A DNA stretch of 64,000 bases from Undaria pinnatifida (GCA_012845835.1 JABAKD010000002.1:24966518-25030517), one strand, 5' to 3'; shown: positions 52,231-62,979, counted from the first letter of the stretch. Notes: a model not told the origin generated them from the sequence alone. Translations and numbers: made by a program.

Positions 52231-52500
52231 GCCGACCAGCAGGTAGAACCTGTCTACGTAACCTCAAGCTGCTGCGACTACCTTGTATTCGGTATGCGGG
52301 TTCTTGCTGAACCGGTTTTCCCCTTTTTCATTTCATCCCTTTTTTCCCTCTCTTCGTCCCTTTACTTGTTTGTTTTTTGTTTTTTTTCGGTTTTCCCTTT
52401 CTGTTTCAGTAGAGCTTACCACTTTTTTGAGACGATGGTTGACGCACACTGTGTGCGAGGCTTAGGGGGTTTCACCCTACAATGGTTGGCTGCGTTTCAT
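52231..52500. other. Unassigned, T-rich
   Basis: No gene. Pyrimidine-rich at 52312-52410. Confidence 0.5.
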
Positions 52501-52501
52501 T

Positions 52502-52528
52502 GGGTTAGGGTTAGGGCTAGGGTTAGGG
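52502..52528. repeat. Interstitial telomere-like (TTAGGG)n
   Basis: GGGTTAGGGTTAGGGCTAGG then GTTAGGG, about four units. Confidence 0.75.
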
Positions 52529-52529
52529 A

Positions 52530-53095
52530 ATACACATTTTAAGGAATATGTCAACCATTTTCTCGAAAAAAGCGGTAAGGTGCTCTCTCCTGCTTTCCTT
52601 TTGGGTACCCTTGGGGGCTATTGAGGCAATGATATCGGTATGGACACCGCAGGCGAAAATACAGTAAGTAGGGGAAGGACCAAGCAGCAACGCACCAAAC
52701 CCTATCTACTACTAGTAGATACTTTGGTAAGCCAGTTTGCGTGCTGTCCCGACGCCGGCTGGGTAGCGCCCTCCAGGGCGCAAAATACGCGCCCGGCGCG
52801 CACCAAGGCGAGGTGCGGCCCTCAGCAGGGCCCCCCGGAGACCCTCCGGAGGGTCGCCGGAGGTCGTTTTATTCTACATGTATGATATGTGTCAATATAC
52901 TGAGAATGCGCGTCCAACCCGCTCGTGTTGTCTTCTTGGATACGTGGTGCCGGCTGCCTTAGAAAGTTATCGCGCATTTTGCAAAGAAACAATGACAACA
53001 TCACGACCAACGAGCATCATCAGACAAATTGTGAGGTGCTTGCATAGGGGCCACGGCGTCCTTGGCCTGGTTAGCCTACTGAACAGGTCCTCGTT
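52530..53095. other. Unassigned, with GC-rich palindromic block
   Basis: No gene. The block 52735-52868 is very GC-rich with nested short palindromes (CCTCCAGGG-type and GACCCTCCGGAGGGTC), standing out from its surroundings. Confidence 0.5.
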
Positions 53096-53097
53096 AC

Positions 53098-53530
53098 CTT
53101 TTTTTTTTTTTCTTTTAATCCTCCGGTCGATGGGGAAAAATAAAGCTTAATTAAGCTCACCACACTTCCACGTATTTTTCATACACGTCGTGTGTCGATT
53201 TAACTCAATTGCTTTCGCAGCCCAGCGCTAGCTGCGTGTCCTTCGGTTCCCAATCGTATATCGATAGCGTGAGCTGTCCCTACCGGCGGTATACTATAAG
53301 GCTCAGTTTGGGTAAGCTATTGGTTAACCTTTTGCAAGTGGTCAAACGGACTAATACCCCACTGATACCTTAACAAATGGCGTCGGCGGCAGGACTCGAA
53401 CCTGCGCGTGAAATCACAATGGGTTTCCAACCCGTTGCCACTCCAGCAGCGCAGCAAGCTGCCGTTGTATACGGATGCGTGAGTATGTCGACCCGGCCTG
53501 ACCCCTGAGGGTCAGGTGCGGTTGGCACTA
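53098..53530 (-). mobile_element. Family B retroposon, copy 5, split by family C
   Basis: The 3' part (53098-53287) runs from a T-run through CGATTTAACTCAATTGC to CCCTACCGGCGG. The 5' part (53427-53530) continues with CCACTCCAGCAGCGC, TTGTATACGGATGCG and GTCAGGTGCGGTTGG. Comparison with 60830-61110 shows that a C copy lies between. Confidence 0.8.
53288..53426 (+). mobile_element. Family C, short copy inside family B, with tRNA-Ser-like head
   Basis: It begins ATAAGGCTCAGTTTGGG and ends near GGGTTTCCAACCC. Read on the minus strand, 53375-53426 looks like part of a serine tRNA: a T-arm GCAGGTTCGAGTCCTGC with a perfect 5-bp stem, a long variable arm GTGATTTCAC, and an anticodon-loop-like TTGGAAA (GGA). 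The acceptor 5' strand does not pair and the D-arm runs into B sequence, so it is not an intact tRNA gene. Unlike other C copies, this head is tRNA-Ser-like, which may point to the family's source. Confidence 0.6.
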
Positions 53531-53800
53531 TTACACTATTATTTAATAGCTTGCCTAAGTGAAGCATTGTTATAGACAGTAGAAGCGTACACTCCTCATT
53601 CTCCAACTCCAGTTCGCGGATGAGCTCTGAACAATCAAGCACTCGGGCCAAGCCTCGCCCTGAACCCCCCAAAAAAACAGGACGGCTCGGGTCAAGCGTC
53701 GCCCTGAACTCGAAACAAGCGGCTCGGCCAAACAAAGCCTATTTCTCGATCCGAAACAAGCGATAGACTCGGGCCAAGCCTCGCCCTGAACCCTAAACAA
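53531..53800. repeat. Degenerate tandem repeats
   Basis: CTCGG(G/-)(C/T)CAAGC(C/G)TCGCCCTGAAC recurs at about 53641, 53686 and 53768. Confidence 0.75.
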
Positions 53801-54878
53801 ATCCCCAACCCTGCTGCTGTAGCCTAGCGCGCTACCAACCATCTGTGGGCCCACTGGCACTTTCCTGGCGGCACAGCGTTTCCGGTATTGGAGATGCGTC
53901 ACGATCCCCGGGGCTGCCGGGCGATTACTCATACCAGGTATTCTGCACCAGTTCCAAAACAAAGTAACTTGGGAGTTTCCCCTCCCTTTTCGAGCTGTTT
54001 ATTGAGGCCTGCTTCGTCGGGCCGAGAAAATCACGGCAACGTCGCCGCAGTTTTATTTCAATTTTCTCAAAAGAAGTAAACGTATGCAAAAGGAGGAAAC
54101 CAGCCCTAAAACAAAGCATATATAATAGAAGACGAAACAATACCAAAATAAAAACGCCTTTTTCTTTCCCCCAGAGGCGGAAAACTTGCCAGAGTAATTT
54201 TGCCCATTACGCGGCGAAACAGACCAAAACAACTGCTGTTTTCGCCTACATACAGCGAATAATTAAGACCCGCACACTATTTTTCGCGTGTATGTGGCGA
54301 AAAAAGGGTGCGGCTCAGGAAAAAGCGTCGTGCGGCTTTCCGCACCGTTCCTTCGGCACGTACGTGGTGAAAAAAAAGGGGATTATGGCACGTGGTGAAA
54401 AAAAAACGGGATTACGACAAAAAAAAAGCGCCAGCGCAACATTTCACCATCTACTCTACCCCTGTTGCCATTTGCTTCGTTGCTGCGTTATTGCTTGCTC
54501 AACTATTAGGCTTACGCTTTTGTATTCGCTGTTCGGTGCGGGGGCGACGATGACGGTATCGGCACCACCTTGGGCGTCAGAAACAACGCGAAGGTGATAA
54601 GACCATGCGGCAAGGCTCCTACTCCTACAACAGTAGGGTCATTCGAAACTCAGTAAGGCTGCTGCCCCCGACGTTGGCTGGATGGCGTCGCCTGCTGCGT
54701 TGCTACGCAGTTGCTGGCTGGCTGTTGTGCTTTGTTTTTCTTTTTTGTCGCGCCGTCCCGCTCCCCTCGTTCCTTCAAACCGTTTTTTTCTTTTTTTTTC
54801 TTCTTATTTTTCAACTCCTTTTTTTTTCACTGCTGTAAATAATCTGTCTGGTGTTCTGGCCCTGCATCCTTTTGTTTT
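53801..54878. other. Unassigned sequence
   Basis: No gene recognised. It includes ACGTGGTGAAAAAAAA twice (54361 and 54390) and T-rich tracts near 54780-54835. Octamer at 53933. Confidence 0.5.
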
Positions 54879-54879
54879 T

Positions 54880-55035
54880 AGCCAGCTCATTTTGCGGTTG
54901 GCATCGCATGGCCAAATCACCTTGCTGTATTTGCAATGCGTATCTCTGCCTCGCATATAGTTTTCGTGACAACGGAACTCGTTTCTCTCCATGAGGCATC
55001 AATCAGCACAGACACTGGTTGTGCTCGATGTTGAC
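54880..55035 (-). repeat. Family J repeat, copy 6
   Basis: Reverse J: GGCCAAATCACCTTGCTG, CTCTCCATGAGGCATC, GCACAGACACTGGTTGTGC. Confidence 0.75.
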
Positions 55036-55125
55036 GTGTGGAACTGTCTGTTTAATGTAAACAACAAACACACACATATTGGTGTGTCTCAGAGAAACAC
55101 TAAAAATATTCACTGCGTACCAGAG

Positions 55126-55200
55126 GTACGTACGTACTCCTTCTACGTGTTGTGCTTTGAGGTACGTACGTACTCCTTCCACGTGTTGTGCTTTGCTGCG
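55126..55200. repeat. 38-bp tandem duplication
   Basis: GAGGTACGTACGTACTCCTTC and GTGTTGTGCTTTG, two units. Confidence 0.9.
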
Positions 55201-55261
55201 TACGCATGTGATCACAAACATCATCCATGTATGCCATACACGACACATGTATGTGTGTGTT

Positions 55262-55485
55262 CTGCACACTAATCTGATATTTTCAACCACAGTGTCCGTA
55301 GAGATGTCTCTTCTTAGAGAGACGAACTCTGTGGCTACAAACACCAATACAGAGACACAAACACATCAATGCAGACACTAAAGGTGATCCCGCCATGCAA
55401 AGCCAAACGCGATGAACGCGCGGGCGGAACATAAGCAAGCCAGCACATCAGACTACGTGCAAGGAAAAACGAAACAAGAATAAAG
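55262..55485 (+). repeat. Family J repeat, copy 7
   Basis: TAATCTGATATTTTCAACC, TTAGAGAGACGAACTC, GCCAAACGCGATGAACGCG, AAGCAAGCCAGCACATCAG, then an A-rich tail. Confidence 0.7.
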
Positions 55486-55621
55486 ATAAGAAAGAAAAAA
55501 AGCGAAAGAAAAAAAACGAAGAAAAATGGGGGGGAAAAAAAAAAAGGAACGCACGGGGGGAGGGAAGAGGTGCCCAAAAAAACAAAACGTTATTGAGTGA
55601 AACAATACGGCGAAACAAAAA

Positions 55622-55861
55622 GTTTTCTTTTTTGCTTTTGTTTAATGCCTCCGGCGGACGGGGAAAAACAAGGCTTATTAACCTCATAACAGTTCCACGT
55701 ATTGCCATACACGTCGTGTGTCGATTTAACTCAATTGTATTCGCAATCCAGCGCTAGCTGGCGTGTCCTTCACTTCCTTTGGTCTAGCGACAGCGCGAGC
55801 TGTCCCTACCGGTGGTCCCCGTTACTACTCCAGCAGCGCGAGCTGCCGTTGTATACGGATG
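55622..55861 (-). mobile_element. Family B retroposon, copy 6
   Basis: T-rich tail, CCTCCGGCGGACGGGG, CATACACGTCGTGTGTCG, GCTAGCTGGCGTGTCCTTC, ending CAGCAGCGCGAGCTGCC, GTATACGGATGC. Confidence 0.8.
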
Positions 55862-56080
55862 CACCACGAAAACTAAAGCAAAAAAGACAGCCGGCAGCAA
55901 GGCAGATGACAACACCCAACCTCCGCCTACATAGGGGGCAGCAACCATACTGGGTTCTGAATGCATCTACTGCTGCTGCTGCTGTACGAGTAGGAGCGCT
56001 GCCGCATGGTCCATTACCCACATGCTACAATCCTACCACCCGTAACGCAGAGCACACATCTCACACAAAAAATAAGATAC
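55862..56080. other. Unassigned spacer
   Basis: No gene. Short (CTG)n near 55970-55984. Confidence 0.5.
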
Positions 56081-56150
56081 AGCGCGGAAGTGTCGTGAGC
56101 TTAGGCTTTTTTTCTCCATCCGCCGGAGGATAGAAAAAAAAGAAAGAAAC
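56081..56150 (+). mobile_element. Family B retroposon, copy 7, 5'-truncated
   Basis: GGAAGTGTCGTGAGCTTAGGC then CCATCCGCCGGAGGATAG and an A-rich tail. Confidence 0.75.
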
Positions 56151-56510
56151 GAACGGACAACGCAAATACAAATTAAATGCACCAAACACCAAAGCAGAGT
56201 GCAGAAGAAGGTGTAGGGGCCACTGATAGGGATGTTGGCTACTGGTAAAGTACCGGGACTTGGCACATCTTTAGGCCACCGCACGAGTGAAGGTGTAAGC
56301 GCCAGTGGTTGAGCTGTTGGCCATTGGCAAAGAGGTCAACGAAACACTTATCAACGCGAGGACGAACCTTGCAACGCTCTCCCCCCCCCTTCGACCGGCG
56401 TTTTTTTTTTTTTTTTTCCACACGCATCTACTTTCCAGCGTCTGGACAAGCCGATTAACACCCCACAGCACACTTAACGTTAGAGGATAACACGATGAAA
56501 ATGGACGGCT
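56151..56510. other. Unassigned sequence
   Basis: No gene. A T-run near 56401-56417. Confidence 0.5.
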
Positions 56511-56511
56511 G

Positions 56512-56788
56512 TGGCAAGGACAAGTTTGGTACATTATTAGATGGTATCACAGCCAGAAAACGATCGCTGCCCTAGGAGATAGAAGGTGGCCACAGACGGC
56601 CAAAGAGGAAGGAGTTAAGATAAGCAAAACATACCATGTACCTGGTACATATATAATATACGTGGAAGCAACGTACTGAGCGCCCAAATGTGGAGGTGCC
56701 TCCATTAATGTTAGGAGTAGGAACGGTGTTCCATCTCGAAAGGGATGCGTGGACAATGGCCAAATGACTAAGGCAATCAACAAATGTG
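56512..56788 (+). pseudogene. LINE-2 ORF C-terminal fragment, copy 3
   Basis: It matches 28590-28824: AAACGATCGCTGCCCTAGGAG, GGTGGCCACAGACGGC, GAGCGCCCAAATGTGG, CTCGAAAGGGATGCGTGG. Relative to the other copies it has extra bases with TACCATGTACCTGGTACAT at about 56631. This is a near-palindrome built on the overrepresented motif. Confidence 0.7.
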
Positions 56789-56849
56789 TACGCCTCCCCG
56801 CCCCCTGCACCTGGAACGGCGAGATAGCTGAGGTTCTTCGGAACCTAAC

Positions 56850-57010
56850 CTAACCCATGTCCAACTCCTGACATTTTTTTGCTCTAACTTCAAGCATTTT
56901 GTTCCTCTAACTTCAAGTATTTTGTTTCTCTAACTTCAAGTATTTTGTTCCCACGTCGGGAGTGCGGTGCTAACAGGGCCAGGTACCAGGGCACGTAAGT
57001 ACACGATGAT
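56850..57010. repeat. Family R repeat with 24-bp tandem units
   Basis: CTCTAACTTCAAG(C/T)ATTTTGTT repeated three times (about 56881-56950), then CGGGAGTGCGGTGCTAACAGGG. Related single copies are at 58850 and 61300. Confidence 0.8.
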
Positions 57011-57024
57011 ACAATGATTACACC

Positions 57025-57640
57025 CCCCCCCCCTCCCGTAAAATATACATATAATAGTTAGCCTCGGTTGGCACCGACGCTGTAAAACATTATGTGTATA
57101 TTGGGGTTGGCGTTGGTTGGCAACGACGCTGTAAAACATGCCATCCACTGCGTGAGCTAGACAACCAGGGTACCGTTTTTTGTTTTGTTTGTTTTTTGGC
57201 GGTCAACAGGATGGTTATCGAGTAAGGTCTTATTGTGCGGGGCGGAGAACCCTAACTCCGCACAAGGGGAATGATCGCATCACGTAGTGTGAATATGGTA
57301 AGGCACCCATGAGACAGTTACAATTTAATAGTAATACCTATTGCCGTCTCTGCAGTGGCCACACCAGAAAACAAAGTATAACTCATTGGCGCTGTCATCC
57401 ATAAGCAAGAAAGTAGACGCAAGGTGTCGAAACCCGTCTTACGAATGGATTTTGGAAGGATGCAGTTCACCCTTCATGCGACTCGCCGAACACCTCGCGG
57501 CGCTTCGCGCTTGGTGCAAACAATGTCTGCCTGGTTGGTGAAAACCCGACGTGCTCCGTCCCGGCATAGTAGGGATGCGAGGGTCTATGGCCATACGACT
57601 ACGGCCATGCACAAACTGAGAACACCCCCCCTCCTTGGAA
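57025..57640 (-). mobile_element. Family A repeat, copy 4
   Basis: Reverse of 37020-37620, uninterrupted. It begins at a C-run (57026-57038) and lies just after a LINE-2 fragment. Confidence 0.8.
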
Positions 57641-58700
57641 CGCCGGCATACATAATGTCCGCATGAACACAACTGGCCCATCTATCACGCGGCCGCACGC
57701 GCTTTCCCCGGGTTCGGCTCCACTTCATGGACCAGGACGAGACTATTTTTAGGTACAGAATGGGGGTTCCGATATAAGGCGACTACGGCAAAAAACGGCT
57801 TGACAACACAAAACTACCATAGAACACGCAAGATAACACACGCCCCAGGGAGGATTTTCCGCAACGCTTTTTTCTCCGAAAACTAGGCCGGGGGAGGAGG
57901 GGCGGGGGGGGGGAGGGGCGGGGGGGCACAGCACGACGAAAAGGGTTGAGCTTAGGAAATGCCTCGTCGAGACATGTCCCTGGACCCATCGCTCGTCGTT
58001 TGCACCTCTCTCAGTCGTCGAAAAAAAACAACCTCGGAAATTGTGCCAAGGGAAGGGTGTGTGCTGTCTTACGTGTATATATACCAGTAGACGGTAGACG
58101 GGCGTTAGGGCGAGTGGTCGCCTTTTTTCAAACGACTTCGGGACAAAACGAAGCAAGTAACCAGGTACCACCCGCCTCTCCCCGGCCACACACCAGCAGT
58201 CCATTGGCAAAGGAACAAAAAATGGGCAGGGGAAGAGGGGGGGCGGGGGGCTCCACCACCTTTTCCATGTGTTTAGGGGCCCTTTGGCCAGTTCGAAGCC
58301 TACGCCGAAGCGGGCAGCAACAACGAGGTGTGCCATGCGTTGCGCAGGGCGAAAAATGACGGTCGCTTCATCGTTGTAAAAAGTCTATGCCCATAGGTCA
58401 GTCGAGGAAGTGGATTTGGGGCCTTTGTCTAGAGGTAGAGGTCGGCCAAGCGAGTGGACCCACGGTCTATGTCAAGAGGCCGGCCGAGCAAGCGGACGCT
58501 GGAGCGTTCATGGAAAAGCGGTGTCATCATGCGCATGGTGTTTGGGGGTCATTACAGCACTAACGCCATGATAGCTCGCGGCAAGTGTCGCAGTATCTGA
58601 TGTCCCTTCGTGTGACGCGAGTAGTTTTGTACTCGTGGCGCAGTACGATGCTCGAAAATGCTTCGTATAGCAATTCAACAGACGAGGAGCACACTCGGTA
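57641..58700. other. Unassigned sequence
   Basis: No gene recognised. A 195-codon frame (57749-58336, minus) spans a proline run encoded by a G-rich tract (57890-57930) and has no recognisable domain. GGCCAAGCGAGTGGAC and GGCCGAGCAAGCGGAC (58440-58500) are a short duplication. Confidence 0.4.
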
Positions 58701-58702
58701 CA

Positions 58703-58742
58703 GCAGTAGTAGTAGTAGTAGTAGTAGTAGCACCAGTAGTAG
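58703..58742. repeat. (AGT)n microsatellite
   Basis: About 12 units, one ACC interruption. Confidence 0.95.
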
Positions 58743-58778
58743 TTGGAGTATTAACGATAATATAGAGCAGTGTGTGCT

Positions 58779-58965
58779 GTCTTCACATTAAACCGTTCTT
58801 TTCTACCCAACGACATCAGCAATACAATATAAATAGCTAGCAAATTATCACTTAACTCCTAAATTTTTCAGTCTAGAGCCAAGTTTTTTGCGCTTATGTC
58901 GGGAGTGCGACGCTGGAAGGGTTAAGCCCTCCTCTCTCCCTCCCGCCGCGCATGAACGTAAACAA
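58779..58965. repeat. J-like 5' end and family R fragment
   Basis: TCTTCACATTAAACCGTTC, then TTAACTCCTAAATTTTTCAG and GTCGGGAGTGCGACGCTGG. Confidence 0.5.
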
Positions 58966-59170
58966 ACCGTAATAGTAACGGGGACCACCGATAGTGACAG
59001 CTCGCGCTATCGCTATAGTGGGAACCGAAGGACACGCCAGCTAGCGCTGGGGTGCGAATACAGTTGAGTGTAATCGACACACGACGTGCATGAAAATACG
59101 CGAAAGTGTGGTGAGCTTAAGCTTTATTTTTCCCCATCCGCCGGAGGATATATAAAGAAAATAAAGTAAA
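58966..59170 (+). mobile_element. Family B retroposon, copy 8
   Basis: AACGGGGACCACCG, GACAGCTCGCGCTATCGC, CACGCCAGCTAGCGC, CACACGACGTGCATG, CCATCCGCCGGAGGATA, then an A-rich tail. Confidence 0.85.
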
Positions 59171-59350
59171 TAAGGTAAATAGAATTCCAGGATGAAAAAT
59201 ATATATTATCATCGTATTCTCACTCTTTTTGTCCTCCTCACAACAACGCCATCGCACGGTTCCATCTATCTAATCAATTAATCAATCAATCAAGAACCAA
59301 AATACCGCCGCATAATATCCCATCACTACAGCAGTCAGCATGGTAGTATG
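59171..59350. other. Unassigned spacer
   Basis: No gene. Short (ATCA)n near 59272-59292. Confidence 0.5.
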
Positions 59351-59354
59351 CTGA

Positions 59355-59475
59355 ACACCGGCACTATTGGATACAACACCGACATTTAGTGCTAGTGTAG
59401 AGGGTTCCTGTCGTGTCAAGCGATTTCGCCGGCGCTATACGAGTACCAGAAAGGCACTATCCAATTGGCACTACA
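59355..59475. mobile_element. Family H fragment
   Basis: ACACCGGCACTATTGG, CGCCGGCGCTATACG and TTGGCACTACAG resemble the H elements at 8243 and 10291. The left end is lost. Confidence 0.5.
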
Positions 59476-59479
59476 GAAA

Positions 59480-59705
59480 AAATTAAGCATACTAGCGGAA
59501 AGCGCGAGAGCGTGAGTTAGCGAAATTCGACAAGAAACGACGAGCACAGCCGAGAAGTGGACATGCTGCACCCTATTATGCGCGATGACAATGAAGGCAA
59601 TTACCGAGGGGGAGAAGGGACACCTGATGTGACCACGGCTTGTCCAGAACGTCGCTCAGGGTAAAACCTCTTCTACGAATTGATGAGCTGGAAAGAAAAA
59701 AGTGA
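59480..59705 (+). mobile_element. SINE S2, copy 4, headless
   Basis: GAAAGCGCGAGAGCGTGAGTTAG, GACGAGCACAG, GCTGCACCCTATTATGCGCG, GACCACGGCTTGTCCAGAACG, GAGCTGGAAAG. Confidence 0.65.
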
Positions 59706-60650
59706 TGACTGTGTATATATTTTTTTAAAGGCGGATTATCACTACGTACTGTATCGATATGATATCCCCGCATTATTTATTTGTACCAACCGATCGTTGG
59801 GCAGGCCCCGCACATATACACCGATTGGGCCAGAGAGTCCCCTCGCCCCCATCCTGAGATCCCAGAGTCCTGCCGAAAAAAAAAAAGAAAGAAAAATTTG
59901 GGGAGTGGGGGGTGGCGAATTAATGACCCGCCTGGTACTGTAACTTGCGCAAGCATAATAATGGTATGATATGAGTGTATCACATCAAAACGCAAAAAAA
60001 ACAATTAGATCGTAACAGGCTCTATCTAAATACAAAAAGAAACAGGGGAAACGGGAAAACGGGGGCGGGGGGGGGGGGGCGGGGGCGGGTGATGATGGAT
60101 GACATACTACTGACTACCTCTGGTACGACATACGTAACCCCTAGAACCTTTACTTACTATTGATAGGATGCTGTAGATCCTGATAGGTCGGGACATTGAT
60201 TGCCACCGTTGTTCGTGTTAGGAATTACCTCCGATGACGGGATCAACGCACGGGGCGTAGACCCGACCCAATCCCTAACCCTAACCCTGACCCCATCCCG
60301 GACCCAGAACCGGCCAGAAAACAAACGAGAAACGCGTCTGCACCGTTCTCGACACTTTTTTTTTAATTCTTCCAGTTTGTGGATGACGATCTTCGAACTA
60401 CGGACCATGATTTTGCCTCCTCACACTAATAGCGAGTATTTTTTTTCCTGGAAGGATTGAACCTTCCTGGAAAGTTCCCCTGCCAGAGTCTTTTCTAGGC
60501 ATCCACGTGCTTGTATGAATGAAACATATCATAGTTCGGTGCAAACAATTTGATCGTGTAAGGTTCTCTATATGTGAAAAAAAAAACTCATGATGCTCAT
60601 ACAAGTTAGTAATATGTAAATCATTTGCGGTAAATAATCATACATATATA
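59706..60650. other. Unassigned sequence
   Basis: No gene. G-run near 60068-60088. A fragment GATTTTGCCTCCTCACAC (60410) resembles family F. Confidence 0.5.
60273..60289. repeat. Interstitial telomere-like (CCCTAA)n
   Basis: CCCTAACCCTAACCCTGACC, two to three units. Confidence 0.65.
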
Positions 60651-60651
60651 T

Positions 60652-60852
60652 ATGTTCAACGGCATTGTGAGTCCGCCTGCAAGAGACGTCTACCCCAAAA
60701 ACCGCTCAAGCATTGTTGTGCAGCCAATCGAGATTGGGCATAGGCTATTCTACACCAGCACCTGCCAGGATCTACTGTGTGTAGCACGATTAAGTGTAGC
60801 CCTCGGCGCGGAGCACGATTATTTACACGTTTTTTTTCTTCCTTTTGTGTGA
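60652..60852 (+). CDS. Possible small ORF, unrecognised
   Basis: It starts at an ATG and has mixed composition (words MFNGIVSPPARDVYPKNRSS and IEIGHRLFYTSTCQDLL). The 3' end runs into the T-rich tail of family B copy 9, so the original end was replaced by that insertion. No family recognised. Confidence 0.2.
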   Translation: MFNGIVSPPARDVYPKNRSSIVVQPIEIGHRLFYTSTCQDLLCVARLSVALGAEHDYLHVFFLPFV

Positions 60853-61110
60853 TACATTCTCCGGCGGATGGGGAAAACTAAAGCTAAAGCTTACCACACT
60901 TCCACGTATTTTCATGCAAGTGCGTCCATTTAACTCAATCGTATTCGCAATCCAGCGCTAGCTGGCGTGTCTTTCGGTTCCCGCTATGGCGATAACGCGA
61001 TCTGTCCATACCGGCGGTCCCCGTTATTGCTCCGGCAGCGCAAGCTGCCGTTGTATACGGATGCGTGAGTATGTCGACCCGACGCGATCCCTGGGGATCA
61101 GGTGCGGTGG
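60830..61110 (-). mobile_element. Family B retroposon, longest copy
   Basis: T-rich tail, TCTCCGGCGGATGGGG, ATTTAACTCAATCG, GCTAGCTGGCGTGTC, CCGGCAGCGCAAGCTGCC, GTATACGGATGCGTGAG, CCCTGGGGATCAGGTGCGG. It gives the longest 5' extent seen for B. Confidence 0.8.
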
Positions 61111-61298
61111 AGATAGCCACCCCGAAAGGCATCCCTCCGGGTAGTGTTGGCACACGCTTACCCACTAACAAAACCCCCGGCCATGAGAAAACAGCTTTCC
61201 GTCGGACTTGGTCCAGTTACGGTCCACCTTACCCATTCGGGCGTTGGTCTTCGGAAAACATGAATGAAAACACGCGGACGGATGGTGAGCTCCACCCA
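61111..61298. other. Unassigned spacer
   Basis: No gene recognised. Confidence 0.5.
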
Positions 61299-61299
61299 T

Positions 61300-61419
61300 T
61301 TACAACTCCTAAAATATTCCTAGTCAAATTCCAAGTGTTTTGTCCCCATATCGGGAGTGCAGTGCTAACAGGGTTATGGGTTAAAGCTGTATTTTTTACT
61401 CATCTGTTGGAGGACATAA
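61300..61419 (+). repeat. Family R fragment with B-like 3' end
   Basis: AACTCCTAAAATATTCC, CGGGAGTGCAGTGCTAACAGGG, then AAGCTGTATTTTTTACTCATC and TGTTGGAGGACATAA, which resembles the B 3' end. A CAG/CAA tail follows. Confidence 0.5.
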
Positions 61420-61492
61420 GCAGCAGCAACAACAACAACAACAACAACATAACAACAACAACAACAACAACAACAACAGCAGCAGCAACAAC
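61420..61492. repeat. (CAA/CAG)n microsatellite
   Basis: CAGCAGCAACAACAAC with one ATAAC interruption. Confidence 0.95.
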
Positions 61493-61696
61493 AACTTGCT
61501 AACAAAATAATCCACTTTTGTAAATCGTTCCGAACAAAAATGAGCCCTCATATTCTTCATTATGACGAGCCGTTTTTTGCTCGTGGGCCCATAGCGTACA
61601 GTACGCGCCTCCTTCGTCGAGTATTGAGTCCATAGTTCACCCTTTTGGAAAGTAAGCTTTTTATTGTTAGCCCCTTTTGGCGTAGAGGATATAGAT
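61493..61696. other. Unassigned spacer
   Basis: No gene recognised. Confidence 0.5.
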
Positions 61697-61697
61697 A

Positions 61698-61882
61698 CAG
61701 TAGGGGGCCCACAGTAAGGCGGTGGTGTGCTAGGGCAAAATGACACCGCCTCATAGAGGGAACCCGCCATATTCATTCCAGGTTAGGAGTGTCATTCCCC
61801 AGTCGCGTCAAGCGATTTTGACCGCCATATGTCGGGATACCGCCTTATATAGGGATACCGCCTTAATGGGGGATCCCTACTG
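61698..61882. mobile_element. Mariner-like MITE, 185 bp, TA-flanked
   Basis: 26-bp terminal inverted repeats, 22 identical: both start CAGTAGGG and end AAGGCGGT. TA lies directly outside each end. Interior AAGGCGGT/ACCGCCTTA words repeat. CAGT termini with a TA target fit the Tc1/mariner superfamily (known). No transposase. Confidence 0.8.
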
Positions 61883-62975
61883 TAAACCCTTCGGGAGTCA
61901 GTTACCCTTCGGGAGTCAGTTGAGCTTATAGTTAATCCCTTTGGGAGCCATTTTTCAGCGCGACAAAACACAAAGGACGAAAAAAAAGTTTCATGTCTCG
62001 CAATGGTGTGCATGCGGCGTACAAGCAATACCGCCCAGCGCCTGTGCGTGTCCGTGCATTTCCTTGCGTTGAGGTTGGGATACTCCATGTGCGATAGCCT
62101 GCCCCACAGCAACCCCGGTTGCTTGCTATGGCCGGCGCTGCAGCGGTCGTCCCACTTTTTCCGAAAAAAAAATAAAATACTCACATTTCCCGAAGAGGTT
62201 GACAATGATGATGGTGAACCTTCACACCAATCACTCAAGGTCGTCGTGGATGTGTACAAAGTAGCACCGGCTTTCTGTATCATACACGGCATCCTCCTGG
62301 GTGTAACTCAGATGAAGACCCGCGAGCGAAGGGCAGCACCGATTTGATTTTAGATGGCACCTTCCTGGATGTAACTCATGCAGGTCCGCAAGCGAAGTGT
62401 AGACGTGTGAGGCGGCGGCAGCACCGACCACGACGGACCAGCTGCCTCTGACTCCGCGGCACGCAAGGACCGACACTGCACGCTCGTCCGGAACAACTGT
62501 CCTTCGACAAGATGCACCACAAACGGCCATTTCCGCGGCGGAAAGCTTTGGGGTATCTGTGAGGAGAAGGGAGCCGTGTCGTCGATCAGTGGCGGTAAAC
62601 ACCTTATAGTAGGGGGGGGCGGGGGCGGGGCGGTGGAGGATTCCTAGGTTGCTAATAGAAAGGAATCTGCAAGGGTCGCTTCTTCTTTTCTTTTTTCTCT
62701 TGTTACTCATCACGTTTACTTTCCAGCTCAACTCGTAGGAGACTTTTACAATCAGCGGCCTTCTGGACGAGCCGTCGTCACAAGCGTCGTCTCTTCACCC
62801 CCCACGGCAAGATACGTGCCTTCCTTTGATTCGCGCATGGGATTTTCATTTCGAGCATAGGATCCATCCAGCACTCCCACTTCTCGTCGATCTGCATCGA
62901 TTTTTTGACCAACTCGCGGCTCTCTCGCATTTTCGGCGACGGACGAAGACTCCGAAAAAAAAGTGAGGGTGCACC
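61883..62975. other. Unassigned sequence
   Basis: No gene recognised. CTTCGGGAGTCAGTT is duplicated at 61892 and 61908. A diverged duplication of about 66 bp (GGCATCCTCCTGGGTGTAACTC and GGCACCTTCCTGGATGTAACTC) lies at 62288-62400. Mixed-composition frames exist on both strands at 61980-62730 without a domain. Confidence 0.4.
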
Positions 62976-62979
62976 ACGC

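Noticed and set aside
53375-53460. Functional serine tRNA gene
   Set aside because: The T-arm and variable arm fit, but the acceptor stem does not pair and the 5' half runs into family B. It is kept only as a tRNA-like SINE head.
57749-58336. 195-codon protein on the minus strand
   Set aside because: It crosses a proline run from a G-rich tract, has no recognisable domain, and is paired with competing frames.
62003-62731. Overlapping mixed-composition frames on both strands
   Set aside because: Both strands look equally plausible, no domain is recognised, and a local duplication inflates frame length. Insufficient to call a gene.
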